Source: Pycnopodia helianthoides
Lineage: Eukaryota > Echinodermata > Asteroidea > Forcipulatida > Asteriidae
DNA: 64,000 bases
Assembly (NCBI GenBank): GCA_032158295.1
Contig: CM063248.1
Coordinates: 20,919,273 to 20,983,272 of the forward strand
Direction: 5' to 3'
The notes under the pieces were generated by a model. It was not told the origin of the DNA. It worked only from the letters and a program-made list of their open reading frames with translations, and made no database searches. Each line of letters begins with the position of its first letter. Position 1 is the first letter of the stretch. Of the stretch, positions 50,151 through 62,400 are shown piece by piece. The translations under genes were made by a program, and so were the position numbers.

Positions 50151-53099
50151 TTGCATTTATACCACAGGTCCTTTTTGTTGGTAAGCAGTTTGAAACAGCT
50201 AATTCTATTTTCTCACTAATCAGATCCATTGCCTCATTTGGTTCTCTATTTATACAGATCGCTTTGCAGTAGTGAACAAAAAGTTATTAACAGCAACAGG
50301 TCTCTCAAAGTTTTGATTTCATCGGATTGTGGGGATATGTTCTGTTTTATGTGAGGATGGAGATTTGCCCTTCCACAGCAACAGTAATTATCAGAACACA
50401 GTGTGCTACTTGAAAATATTGCATTCTAGTTTCCTTACAAATGTTAAGAACATGTCTTTACAATAATACACTGAAAATCTACCACATAAAAATCATACAC
50501 ATTCCCGAAGCGGTATTTTCTTTTGATCAAGTCAATGCAACACCTATTCACACCAGACACTCTTCCCAAGGTAAAAATTACCCAAACAGAAATCCTCCTT
50601 CAAACTGTCCATGAAAAGACTCACATCTCCAGGTGAGGGATCAGCTTGCATTGTGAGGCCGTGACAAAACAAAACAACTCTCAATGCTGGCCCACCATTC
50701 AGATTCAAATGGCAGAGGCAGTGCATACATGATGTTCAGATGTAGTTTAAGCACCTCTTCAGAAAATGCACCGCCGACTGTACTACCTACAAAGAACAAT
50801 GTTTCAATAGAATGCCACTTTCCCATTCTTCAATTTTTGTACAGTCTGAAGTTGCAATATATGCAGAAGAACACCGACTTCATCGAAAGTCTTTCGAGAA
50901 ATTACTTACGGGAGTTTTCATTTGACACCACTTTGTATCACCTGATACAATGCATAGTTCATTGGAATGTTGACAAGGGGAACAAAAACCAAGTATTTCA
51001 ATAGGTTGAGGACTGTTATGCCATCTCTTTTTTGTCCTGAATTCATACTTGTTATTATTATGCAAACTACGTAGACAAACATCCACATAAAACATGACAG
51101 ACCCAAAGTCAAAGGGTCCTGTGCCCCCTTTTACACCATCCTCATGTCCTCCCTTAGATGGCGCCCCCTAAATATTTACAGTTACTGTACATGTTTATAG
51201 CCCTGCCCAATCCTATAGAAAACGATTCCTTGTACTCAAATCAAAAATAAATAAACTTTATAAAGGTGACCTAATTCTGACAAAAATCTTTTACAATAAA
51301 TTGACAACTAAAAGCCTCCAGAAAAAAAAGCATTTAAGTGAACAAACAGGCCTATGGAGCTTTTTAAATACCGGTCAAGAAAGGATCTAATGGTCAGAAT
51401 GTTTTTTTCAACTCTGCCTCTTCGACCAACAACAGAATCAGACATTTCACTGCCAGCACAGGTTTTCTTCACAAGTTCTCCATTCATTCATAACCGCCTT
51501 GTGTGTATATTAATTTCCTTTAAGATACAGTGTGATCTTTTGCAAAGTACCCTCTTCTATTAATTATCTCAAGCCGGTCGACAACCTATGCCAGGACTGC
51601 TGCTCCAGAATTCAATCTCACTAATGACTGAATCTGCCAGGCTCACTAGTCCAAATAAATCTCTCTCTTTTTTTTTCAATCCTGACGCTGCAACTACGAT
51701 TGCGCTGCAACTTGTAAAAGCTGGCAATTGCATTTGTCAAGGGTCAGCCTATAGGTCTCAATACACCATCAAATTTCAATTGCACTGAGATCTATCATCG
51801 TTACTTTAATGGCACACTTGCGCCAAATGCCAGCAATGGTTGATTCCCCTTCATTATTTTTTCCTCAATAATCTGTGCTGCTGTTGAAAGACCAGTACAG
51901 TGAAACAACCTACATCATCTGCACCATATTCCCCTTTTTATCACCGATTCGCCATAGTATTGAAGGAGATTTGAAGGAACCAATGCCCTTAAGTTTAAAC
52001 ACAAACATTGTTACTGTTTCTCATACTGTATCAGATTTAAAGGAAATAGAGAGAATTTCAGGCTCATTCTCTGTAACATGTGTAATATGTGTAAATACAC
52101 TTTAGTAGGTACTGGATGACATATACAGGAAATGCCTCAACCTTCAGTATGACAATGATTAAGATTACATTTCTTATCAATTGTGAACTGTTTGTGTTGC
52201 TGAATCTTGGGTCAACAAACATCACAGGTAATAACTTTATCGTTTTATTTGTTTCGCTTTTATCTACTCTTGCATTATTGACTTGAAAGGGCTCCATTCA
52301 TAAATTAACAAGAGTAAGGGCGGAGTTTTCGACATCATTTCTCAATTTTCAGGGATGGACCAGTGGTGATATAGTTATCTGGTTTAGATTGTAGGCCTAT
52401 TATTAGTTCATATTTTTATCAGCGTGTTTGGACTTTTGAGTGGGTTAGTTCAATAATCAGTAACTAAGTATCGGTATTATGGAAGGCCTTTGAGCAATCA
52501 AAAAACAAAAGGACCAGGTACTTTCTACTCATAATACACACATTTTGTTAGTCTACAATGTCACAGCAGGTTTGCTTAGGCCCTATATGAAGTTATGTTG
52601 ATTTGTAGATTTTATTTCAATATGTAATCAATTGAAATCTGAGCATGCATGTACAGGTACTATATATGAAGTGAATCAAATTGATGTTTAGCTAATTTAT
52701 TTGGCAGTGTTTCCCCCATTCCATTGCTCTCCTTTCCATTCAAGTGTTTCACTCAAAGCACACTATATTGTACATGTACAAGTTAACTGCATGTCAAGTG
52801 CATTATGTACCTTTTACACTAATGCAAAAAAAAAAAAAAACACATGGGATAGGAAGTTTGAGTCCCCTCTGCCATGGCAACTGTGACATATGCGACAAAG
52901 GTGAACTCTCTGTTTGTGTTTTTTGGCTGGTGTGTACTCTTCTTCATTCACAAAGGCATTATTCAATCAGGGCTGTACAGCTGTATACATTTTCTTGATT
53001 TCAGTTGGAAAAACAAGTCATATTAAATTTGATTAATTTGTAGAAACAGTGTTTTTGACTTGAGCTTGCATGTGTACACCATATGGCTATATTTCTCTG

Positions 53100-53260
53100 T
53101 TTTGTATAGGGTTACTACATGTCTTTTTAAATTTAGTCTCTTTTAAATGTTTAATGTTGTAAAGCGCCTCGGAGTTGGATCAGCATGAGACGCTCAATAA
53201 ATCTCATTATTATTATCATCATTATTATTATTATCATTATTATTATTATTATTAATTGCA
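53100..53260 (+). mobile_element. 3' end of a LINE/SINE-type retroelement with (ATT)n tail
   Basis: GTTGTAAAGCGCCTCGGAG followed by AATAAATCTCATT and a run of ATT units is the usual 3' tail of several marine-invertebrate non-LTR elements. The 5' part is not recognisable. Confidence 0.65.
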
Positions 53261-53417
53261 AAAGTCAGATGTCAAGTCATCCAGCTTCTCCGTTTGTATT
53301 TAAGTTTTCAATTTGTCTGCATTTGTTGTTCCTCTCTTTTAAACATTCAAATAGTTGTATTTCATTATAATGCTACGTTTTGGATCACGACAGACACTTA
53401 AATTAACAGATAACATC

Positions 53418-54049
53418 CAGACCTCCCAACATTCAGATTTTTAGAAATTGTACTTTTTAAACAAAAGTTACCTCAGCATTTGTTAATGATCCAAGTTGAA
53501 ACTAATGAAAGTGATTGTAATTTTGGGTGTCTTCAAAAAAAAACTACAATGAAGTCTAAGCCGAGGGAGAAGTTTTTAAAGCAGTACAGTGATAAATGGC
53601 CTTGCCCTACGTTCAGCAAATGGTCGGGTTATTTTGGCCTTAGTATGAATGTTGATTTTTGTGTGAATCACCCTGGTAGAAATGACTGCCGAAAGCATAT
53701 CGCGACTGGTAAACATTCTTGGGCGGCAGAATATGTATTTTTAAAACAATTAAATTGTACAACTCAGCGCACTTTGTCAATTCATAGACTAGCTGCCAGT
53801 CTTTCCTTCCTCCTTCAGAGTTCCAACGTATTATAGTGAATGCGATTATGCAGACACCACCACTGGGAACAACAGACCACATAGGAATAAACTGTTTACA
53901 GGGACTTTGGCCGCTCTATGTCACACGAAAAGAAATCAAAAAATCTTTAAAAAACGAATTGTCCAAAATCTTACAAATGAATTGTAACAGCGTAAAAAGG
54001 GTAACAAATCGTAAAAAGTATGCAAACATTGTACATGTTGGGAGGTATG
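53418..54049 (+). mobile_element. hAT-like DNA transposon relic with decayed zinc-finger ORF
   Basis: The ends are inverted: CAGACCTCCCAACATTC at the left, CATACCTCCCAACATGT (reverse complement) at the right. Inside, a plus-strand frame (about 53,486-53,836, see separate entry) resembles the N-terminal zinc-finger region of hAT-type proteins. A convincing 8-bp target duplication was not found. At 632 bp it lacks a catalytic domain and is non-autonomous. Confidence 0.6.
53486..53836 (+). pseudogene. Fragment of hAT/ZMYM-type zinc-finger transposase N-terminus
   Basis: The frame has no in-frame ATG before 53,486. It contains KWSGYFGLSMNVDFCVNHPG then RNDCRKHIATGKH. The pattern NVDF-x4-H-x-GRND-x3-HI-x3-KH is typical of the BED/TTF-like finger in hAT-derived proteins (usual form CTVC-NVDFSVAHGGRND...KH). 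Here the first Cys pair is replaced (GLSM), so the finger could not bind zinc normally. The frame stops after about 117 residues without a catalytic core. Identification is from remembered family pattern. Confidence 0.55.
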
Positions 54050-54527
54050 TACATCATTTTAGATGATATTTGTATTTGGTTGCCTCTAAATATTTCAATA
54101 ATTATTTCTTTCCTTGATTTTATTGCTTTTATAAACTTTTAAAAACTCTAACAAAAATGGGGTGACACTGACAACGCCGCCAAGTTTGTTGACCTGAGGG
54201 TGACCTCAAGGTACAGGTCAGCATCAACCTGTACCAGCAGATCCAAACCATAAACCTTAACTGGACCCCCAGAGAGTTAGAAAGTGACAGCTTTCTATGA
54301 ACTTTGACATTGGAAGGTCAAATTTTGAAACAGAGAGGTCAAAGGTACCATGGTTGTCATGCTCTCTGAATTTATATTTAAACCATATGAATTGGAAAAA
54401 GTTGAGCATGACATCTAACTATACATGCATGTGGTACATGGGCCTAAACATTTTCACATATTTATCTAACTTTACACTTTTATTTTTGTCCAACTGTATT
54501 TTAATTACAACAAATTGCTTATTATCA

Positions 54528-54665
54528 AGTAATAAACCACAAGGGAAACTGACTGGGAAAATTTCAAAATTATTTTGGGTTGAACAAAGAAAAATTGACA
54601 GAGAGCAGGATTTGAACCTGCGGTAATTCAAACAAGAAACCACGTAACAAAAAGCACTATCCTTT
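54528..54665 (-). mobile_element. tRNA-derived SINE, minus orientation
   Basis: The reverse complement has a B box GCAGGTTCAAATCCTGC, then TTTCTTTGTTCAACCCAAAA, then CAGTCAGTTTCCCTTGTGG and a TTTATTACTT tail. The A-box region is degenerate. The same tail motif follows the SINE head at 55.04 kb. Confidence 0.7.
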
Positions 54666-55038
54666 TCAAAAAAGAAAAGACAAAAAGGGAACTATGAAAT
54701 GCTGAAATAAAAGCCCATGTTTTTGGTGTTACCAGTAGCAAGGCAAATAGATTAGCCATGTACATTTACAATATTGACTTAAAAACACCTTAAGCTTATT
54801 ATCTCCCTCTCCAAAAATCCCCCTGATAAGTACAAAGCTGGCTTTGATGAAAACACGCCCACTTGTATCCTCTAGGTTACATTTGGGATACAACATTTCA
54901 CAACACTACTGCCATCTAAAATGATTGAGCCAAGTGCAAATGTAGTGACAGATCCCTCAAACTATTGTTGGGAAAAGAAGATACTTCAGCCTAGTATAAA
55001 AAAAGACAGATGACCAATACTAGGAGACCGCCTACATT

Positions 55039-55140
55039 AGGGCTAGGTAGCTCAGTAGGTAGAACACCAGCACATTAATCAGGTTCTAGTCCCGCTCTAG
55101 TCAATCTTCTTTGTTCAAACCAAAACTATTCATAATTTGT
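55039..55140 (+). mobile_element. tRNA-derived SINE, plus orientation
   Basis: The head reads GGGCTAGGTAGCTCAGTAGG (A box), then 20 bases later AGGTTCTAGTCCC (B box), followed by the body motif TCTTCTTTGTTCAAACCAAA. It cannot fold as an intact tRNA and has the same body as the neighbouring inverted SINE. Confidence 0.7.
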
Positions 55141-58100
55141 TTTTATCTATACCTTTGACATGATGCAACGCTAAATTATTGTTAAGGACTTTACTTTGTG
55201 GAAAATCAAATCTAACAAATGTGAATACATACCATCTGACAAGATGTAGGCCCCTATACATAATTAGCAAATAAGTAACATAAGAAAACATGAAAAAGGT
55301 ACTTTATGATAAATGTACACATATGCACAACAGACACATGGGATGGATCCACAAGGGGAAGCATTTTGTACATTTATAGTGGAAGAAATAATGAGGCCTC
55401 AACTCCCTGTGTTACAACCATAAATCAAAACGTTTTTCCCACATGGACAAAACAGTAATAGAGTTGAGGATAGGCTGTTCTGTATCCTCGACGTGTCCTA
55501 CGTGACCGTCAGCAATGCAGCTATGGTTATGAAGTTCCCTCGCTCAATAGTATGTTCACCTGTTCAGGTTGATCCTATGCCCAAACTAACTCTCTATGGT
55601 TAGTATTCTATTATCATTGTGTGTATAAAGGCTATCAAGCCTAATCCCCAAGCTCCAGAAAAGCTGCTTGATATTGTGTATGAGTTAGGCACTCAGTTTT
55701 AAAAACTTGAATATAACTGAGCAGCATGAATATGCTTTGGTTAGGCCATGGAGCTATGTGTACATCAATCTCATCTTATCAATTATACAAAAATAGTAAT
55801 AATAGTGTCGAAGCGGCAAAAAGGTTTTGTACAATTTCAAGTAAAATTTGACAGGTTTAGACTCGGAAATTTGGAGAGGAAATCCCTCCGACCCTAATTA
55901 GTATCATAATATGAGTCACTCAATCAATATTGTAACATTGAAGACTGGTACTGCCCAATTATAAATTAATATTTTGTTGAAAAGTAACCTTTTGATAATC
56001 GAGATAGTTTGAAGAAAAAAAAGTGTGTGAATCAAACCTTTTGACTGGAAAGTAACCATCGAATTGATTTTAAAAACTGTGAAGGAAGAATGACACTTAG
56101 CAAGGCCCCCTTGGGGTGCAAAGACCTAGGTGTATGGGACCATCGGATCTACCTTTGTAAAGCTAAGTATTTTTGTTATTATGCCAGCCTTGAAAGGCAC
56201 CAATTCTTCTTTGATGGGTGGTTCTTCTTTTGGTAAGGGATTGATTCTAGCCCACTCAGAAGCTGAACAAATCTTTAGTCTGGATACTTGTGCTTCTGTT
56301 ATTGGGGCTGATACCAAATGAAAAGGATCTTGTGTTGAGCACACACAGATTACACAGTGGCCCAAGAAAATCTTAACTGCATTGTCCATATTGGTGCCAG
56401 GTCATTCTCTATGGGAAACAGTCATCGTTAAAAAAGAAATCCAGGATTATCAAAAAGTTTAATCACAAAGGTGGAAATCAGAGCTTTCCTCTTCAAAAGG
56501 ACACTTTTCCCCCCACCTTTAAAAATGGTGAGATTTAGTTACTGCATTAACATGGAGGTCATTGCTTAACAATTGCAGACCATTTAGTCAAGAAGAGTTA
56601 AAGCAATTTCAATTTGTCACTTCAAACCATAAACCACTTAACCACTTTTGATCCAAAACCTTTATGAACACTGCATTTCTGGTAGTTCCTAAGAAAAATC
56701 ATCAACATGTAGGTAGTTAAAAAAAAATATAAATTTATGATTGATTTTATACATTGCCTGAAAATGCATTAACTTCTCGCTGATTGCGGCCAGTTCACAT
56801 CCCAAAAGGTGATGCGTGATCGTTAGGTATGCCCTTATCAATGGTTCTGTGAGAGGGATTTGTTTTGGGAATAGGAAACATGATTATCATACATTGAGCA
56901 GTCCCTGACGATTTTACCCATTTATAACATACTTGGATTTGGAACAAAAGTTGTCGCAAACCGAGAAACACTCACGCCATGGCCTTACATATTCACTTCC
57001 CTTGCACCATGGAGCAACAAACTCTTGCTCCATGCTAGCCTAGACACAATATTCACATTACAGAGTATGTATGTGTACAGTATACATGTATGTGTACAAA
57101 GTACATCAGTTTCCGGAAATATCAGCCACTATGAATGTATACAACAAGTCAACCTGCATACATAACTTGACAATTCAACAAAAGTCACCTAATAAATGCT
57201 GGAATATTTCCCGCCTTGCCTTTAGCTTTTGATCCCAACAAAAGGGTTTAAAACTGTTACTGTACCAATGGAAGCCAACAAAGCCCACCCTTAGGAAAGA
57301 GAAGAAAATTACCCAACCCAATCAAAGGGCAAGACTTTATGACACAAAGCCCCCTAGAAGCTCATTGGTGGTGTTAATAACCAGTGCAGGCCCTGCTGCT
57401 GTTTTCCCTTTACCACTGATCATGGTTTCATCATATAGAGCTATTTAGCTCTATGGTTTCATGAAGAGAGAGGTAGGAGTCAATGGCCTGCCATGCCTGA
57501 CTTGCATTCCCCTCGTCTTGGCTTACTGGGTTCGTGACGTGGTTCACGTTCACTCTGGCTCCCTTGTTAATACTGGGAAGCAGGTCCCAAGCTGTGGAAT
57601 CTGGGAGTGCTATTTATTGAACTGTTATGATTTATGCGATAAGCCCTAGGCAAACCACATGGGCTCCATTTGTTAACTGTCCTTCTTTTCTTAAGGCAAT
57701 ATGGCACTGGATGATTGGACATCACTCTGTTATTATTTATATTACGCAAAACTTTAAAATGTATGTCAAAGAAGCCTGAACACACAAATTGTTTTGGTTA
57801 TAATTTATGCTGATTGAACTTGATTTATCAACGATCCTAAATAAGTTTATATCTCACTATATTCTTATCAACAAGTAAATCCTGAAAGTTTTAGTGTAAA
57901 GATTTTCAAGGTATGATCAAAGCCTTACTTCAGATTTGGGGGTTTTCTTTAAAAAGTCAATAACTGTACCAAATTTTAAGTCAGCATCTAAATTATTTCA
58001 CTTTTTGTCATAATAGACCTACCCATCAACAGTGCCGTGGAAAATGTTCATGATGACGGGGTGTTAAATCTGTGACTCAAATTTCCAGACTCCTTAAGGG

Positions 58101-61100
58101 AATTCAGTCTTACTTTACTAAGGAAACCCACACTCATTCCCGTCTGTCTCCTTCCCCTTCCTGGAGACGAATCTTGATTGACAGAAGAGTCACTTCAGTC
58201 AATTTATTGTAAAGTGATGCAGCAATAAATAGTATTTAACCCTTCTTTGCAGGATGGGACTGAAATTGATGAATGCTCAATTGCAAAAATGATCACAATC
58301 GGTGAAAACGCCATCCAAAATAAACTTGGCAATCTGCAATTAAAAGCAATCCATATGATACAATAACTGTACACGAAATGACAGACATGCCTGTAAAACC
58401 CTTGAGAAAGCAAAAGTCAAACATAACTCATTTATTCATGAAGGTCCATCAGATCAGACAGACTGCACTCAGTAGGCCCAGTAAGTAGGCCCTACAGTCC
58501 AATCAAAAAACAGTACTGGAGACTTTTACTTCATTGACAGTCAGAAAAGTTACAATACAATATAGTACCAGATCATTTGTGATGTGACCCAATAGCAACA
58601 ACAATGGCTGGGAATTGACTCAAAAAAATATTTTCACCATCTTAGCCAAGTTTAGCAACTTTAAAAACACTTCACATCGGATGACAAGTTTTCCCGCCAA
58701 AATTTTTCAAACTGAAGTTTAGGTGGACATTTATAAAACAACTTCGTCCTTTTTGGTTGTCATTGGACCTCCCCTCAGACAATCCATTGTGTAGCGTACA
58801 CAGGCAAGCACCTACCGTGCTACACTTTGTTTCCCGTACAAAGATGGACAAAGGGTACTAGAAATCACGCTTAAAATCTCCCTTTTTCCGGGTGTTATTG
58901 TGTACTCCAAGATTCCAGACCTTCATCCTTTGTTGTACAAACAAGGATTATCATAGATCGCTAGGCTGCCATTATTGTTTGTCATTGTATTTGGCATGTG
59001 GGAGGCAGATCCAAGATTCCAGCAAACCCTGGCCGATTATCTACCGTGGCTTATGGCAACGGTTCGTGCCTAATCACGGTGGTAAGACAGTACATGATTT
59101 CTCAAAGAGAACAAAAAATCACGGTGCATTTTATGAGAACGTTTGTTGTCTTTACTTTATTTACTCAGGATTTCACTGTAACAAGGATATTCTCAACAAC
59201 AAAAATTACATTTTCAAAAGTTCTTTAAAATAATACCATGCAGTGGCACGGTAAAGATTTTTTAATACCAACGTGATTTGGTTTCTCCAAAATAATATCT
59301 TCATACCGAGTGTCCAACAGCAAATATTTTTCTATGTATTTATTTAGTTCGTTTGTTAATTTTCTTAATAACTGATTAATTTTATCACTCATTTGAGAGG
59401 TAGTTTGTGGTTAACCCCATCCATTGCAACTCCCTAAGTGGATATTACTCAAATCACATTTCCTATTCTGATACATGTAACACAAGAGCTAAAACCTTTA
59501 GTGTGTTGTATTGAAAGAATGCTGCAAATGACTTTCAGGAGCTTGGGTTATCAAAACAATTTATTGACACAAAAATGGCCCAGGATAAAATCCCACAGGC
59601 ATAAAAGAAAGCAGATATCTGTACACCTGTACGAGGGTCAAAGAAAAGTCATACAGCTAAAAAGCCCACACTTGGCAAATTTGGATCCGATTATTAGCTT
59701 TTGGTACAAAAGAATAGGCCTACATATCAGTTTTCACAGGTAGCACTTTACAACTTTGAACAGTATTAAGTTTTCAAGACTTCTATACAAGACTTGACCT
59801 TATATTTGCATCAGCACAATAACACAAATTTCATACTAACTAGTAGTAGTAGAAATAGGGTATGTGAGATCTGACGGATTAAGAAGAGAAACTTCATAAC
59901 CAATTCATTCAATCATTCCAATGTATTGCAAACTTGACCAAAAACGAAGCACCCTTTTTAGTTTATTACCAAATTCTTTCAATAAAGTGTAATTTACACA
60001 TTTCCTAGGGTAAATTTGTTTTGGTCAACCCGCCAAGAATTCCACATCAGCTTTTCAATCCGTCAAAACAAATGAGTTAATCTATGTAATTTACAAGCGG
60101 CTTACTGGCAATTCTTGTGAGTTAGAGCATGATGTCCAACAGAAACCTAACTACCTGCAACAAGCAGTTAGTGTTCGTTTTAATTACTGTTGTTAGTGTT
60201 ACAGTAAGTTGAAAAACTTGCTCTGGGTTTGACGATGAATATTTATGTTACCCTGTGAGCAAATGTTATTTCCTTCCTATTCATTCATATTTTCCTAACT
60301 GTACGTGACATAATTCTTCTGATTCCATGGTAAATTTCATGGAGCTGCGGTAAAGGCCATAAATATTTTGGTCATTCTAATGTCAAAAGCTTCTTGTTCG
60401 GCTTTGTACGTTTACAACCTGATATTGAAAGACTGCTGGGTCGCAACTCTCCTGACCCAATTTCAATATGGTAGCCCAGAATGGCAAACTAAACCCGTAT
60501 ATGGTGTATTATCAGTGCCATAAAACACTGTGTGTGATTCTAGTTTCTATTGATAGGCTGAAGAGTTTTTAAGCATAGGAGCATAGCATTTGAACAGCCA
60601 GCCTGTGGCATGAATCAGATAGGTTCAGTTGGAGGGCACTGGGACACAAAGACACTTTGACTGCCCATTAAATCATCCAGTTTTGTGAAAGATTTGTATT
60701 TTCATACCATAAATCATTAAAATGATTTTATTTTTTGTGTTAAATGTGATTATTAAACTTGCAGGCAACAGCGATCACCATATCTATGCATCAAACTACT
60801 ACTCTCAGAGATGTTCCATACATGTTGAGTTCTTGGACCCTTGTGAAGTTATGGGAGGGTCCAGGGCCATGGTAGTCCCAAGGCTATTTCCCCCCAAATT
60901 CTACCACCACGGTGTCACCTCAAATCCTATCTGTCACCAAGGTTCCAGCATGGGTTGAGCCATAAGTAGACTGTTGAGTCCATGGTGAACAGGCTTGCTC
61001 CACGGTAAACACCCACACCGAGTAACACACTCGCAACACTTGTGTTTAGCATGTTTAGAACAAACCGAACGTACCTAGTATATTTTATTTTAAGCTATTC

Positions 61101-61370
61101 TTTTTTTAGCAAATAATAGTTGGATATTGTGGTTGCCTTAGCAGCAAAAATTCCGAAAAAATGCAGACACAAAACAGGATTTTAATGTAAATTTGTCGTC
61201 CATCGACCAGCACCCCCAGCTTATTTAACCGAGAATAACATCAATAACAAGCGAAAATAGCACGCAGCAGGAGTCGGTTTGCAATATTGCAAATACCTCA
61301 CACAGTCTTTAGCAACTACAACGAGCTGAAATTTGGACAAAGTAAACACAGTGAATTGAAGAATACTCAC

Positions 61371-61566
61371 CCAGGAGCCTCTTGTTACGGTTTTTGTTTA
61401 CCACTTTATCCCAAGTGTTCGACTTGAATCGCCCGGCGGGGTCCCGTACGCTCAGAGAACGAGAAAGAATCTTCGACATGATTTTGCCGGTTTGCCGGGC
61501 AGGCGGTGGATGACAGTTATTTATTTCAGCCATACCGGCAGCGTGTAGCTTGCCATTCCTCCACAT
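61371..61566 (-). CDS. DLC1/STARD13: Candidate distal first coding exon, up to 65-residue basic leader
   Basis: The frame beginning at ATG 61,566 (MWRNGKLHAAGMAEINN) runs 65 codons plus one base to the donor CTCCTGG followed by GTGAG. Internal methionines with reasonable contexts (MAEINN and MSKILSRSLS) are alternative starts. The C-terminal half, SKILSRSLSVRDPAGRFKS then NTWDKVVNKNRNKRLL, is basic and amphipathic-looking. Phase 1 gives RLL-EIEAAETC. Local sequence is more CpG-rich than the rest of the window, as expected near an invertebrate 5' end. This is the most upstream exon I can support, so the gene would span over 61 kb. The start codon choice is uncertain. Confidence 0.65.
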
Positions 61567-62400
61567 TTTTTTTACTTCACCTCCTTGCAAATGCACATGA
61601 AGTTTTGTGACCAATGTTCTCCGTATGTAAACCTTGAGAAATCAGCACAGGCAGCTTGGAACTCTGCACAGTTCAATCAATGTTGTGGGAGTTCTCTCTA
61701 CATACAAATTCCGAGTCGTGTGTGTGAGTTGTGGACAACGCAAGGTAAACACAACCTACCGCCACCACTCGTGTAGTTTTACGTTGTACGTTGTTTATGT
61801 ATGAGAAATACATGCAGGGCCCACATGGTGTGGACCCGATGAAACGCGCAACTTGATTGGCTCGTCGGCGTCGTCCCTTCTTTGTTACGGCACTCGTAAT
61901 TGGCTTGTAGTTATTTTAGGTGGTGTTCATTTTGTGAAGAGGGGTCTCTTCTTAAAAGAAATGCGTTGAACTGCTCGATTGCCAGGGGTTGTGGGTGGTG
62001 CTAGTTTTGAGTTTCGAGGGGTTAAATAAATGTTTTAGCAGTGATAGTCTAGACGGGGTAGTAACAGTCTCCCCAGAAGAAGTTAGAGGTTACAAAAATA
62101 GGGTATCACTTTTCAAGGAAGTTCCACTATGTTAGCCGATTGTACAAGTGAAAAACGCTTCATAATAACTTGATTTTCAAAAGTGGCATCCACTCACTTT
62201 CCAGGTGGGAATATAAATATATAAGTAGTCCTAAAGTTATAACAATGTTTCACCGGAAACTGTGTTCAATTTTAGACAAACGTTTTCTTCAGACAGTGGG
62301 GCCTAGCATCGCGGCGCATTGAGGAGGGGGACGGGCGGTTGCTACGTACGGTTTGCTATTGTTGTTGTTTTGGGGGTTTTCTTGATTTGACATTTGATCG
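61567..62400 (-). promoter_or_regulatory. Possible distal promoter / 5' flank of the DLC-family gene
   Basis: The DNA just upstream of the distal first exon is locally richer in CpG and G+C than the introns (for example near 61,830-61,890 and 62,308-62,340). A GATTGGCTC at about 61,853 reads as an inverted CCAAT box on the plus strand. No clear TATA box or transcription start was identified. This is inference from position and composition only. Confidence 0.35.

Larger units (their letters stand above)
46709..61370 (-). other. Long first intron region between 46.7 and 61.4 kb first exons
   Basis: About 14.7 kb. Mobile-element relics cluster here: the palindromic element at 50 kb, a LINE-type tail and hAT relic at 53.1-54.05 kb, and SINEs at 54.6 and 55.1 kb. 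The stretches 46.7-49.9, 50.2-53.0 and 55.2-61.3 kb show no supported gene. Confidence 0.65.

Noticed and set aside
55039..55101. Possible tRNA gene
   Set aside because: A and B boxes are present but the acceptor and anticodon stems do not pair, and the SINE body follows directly.
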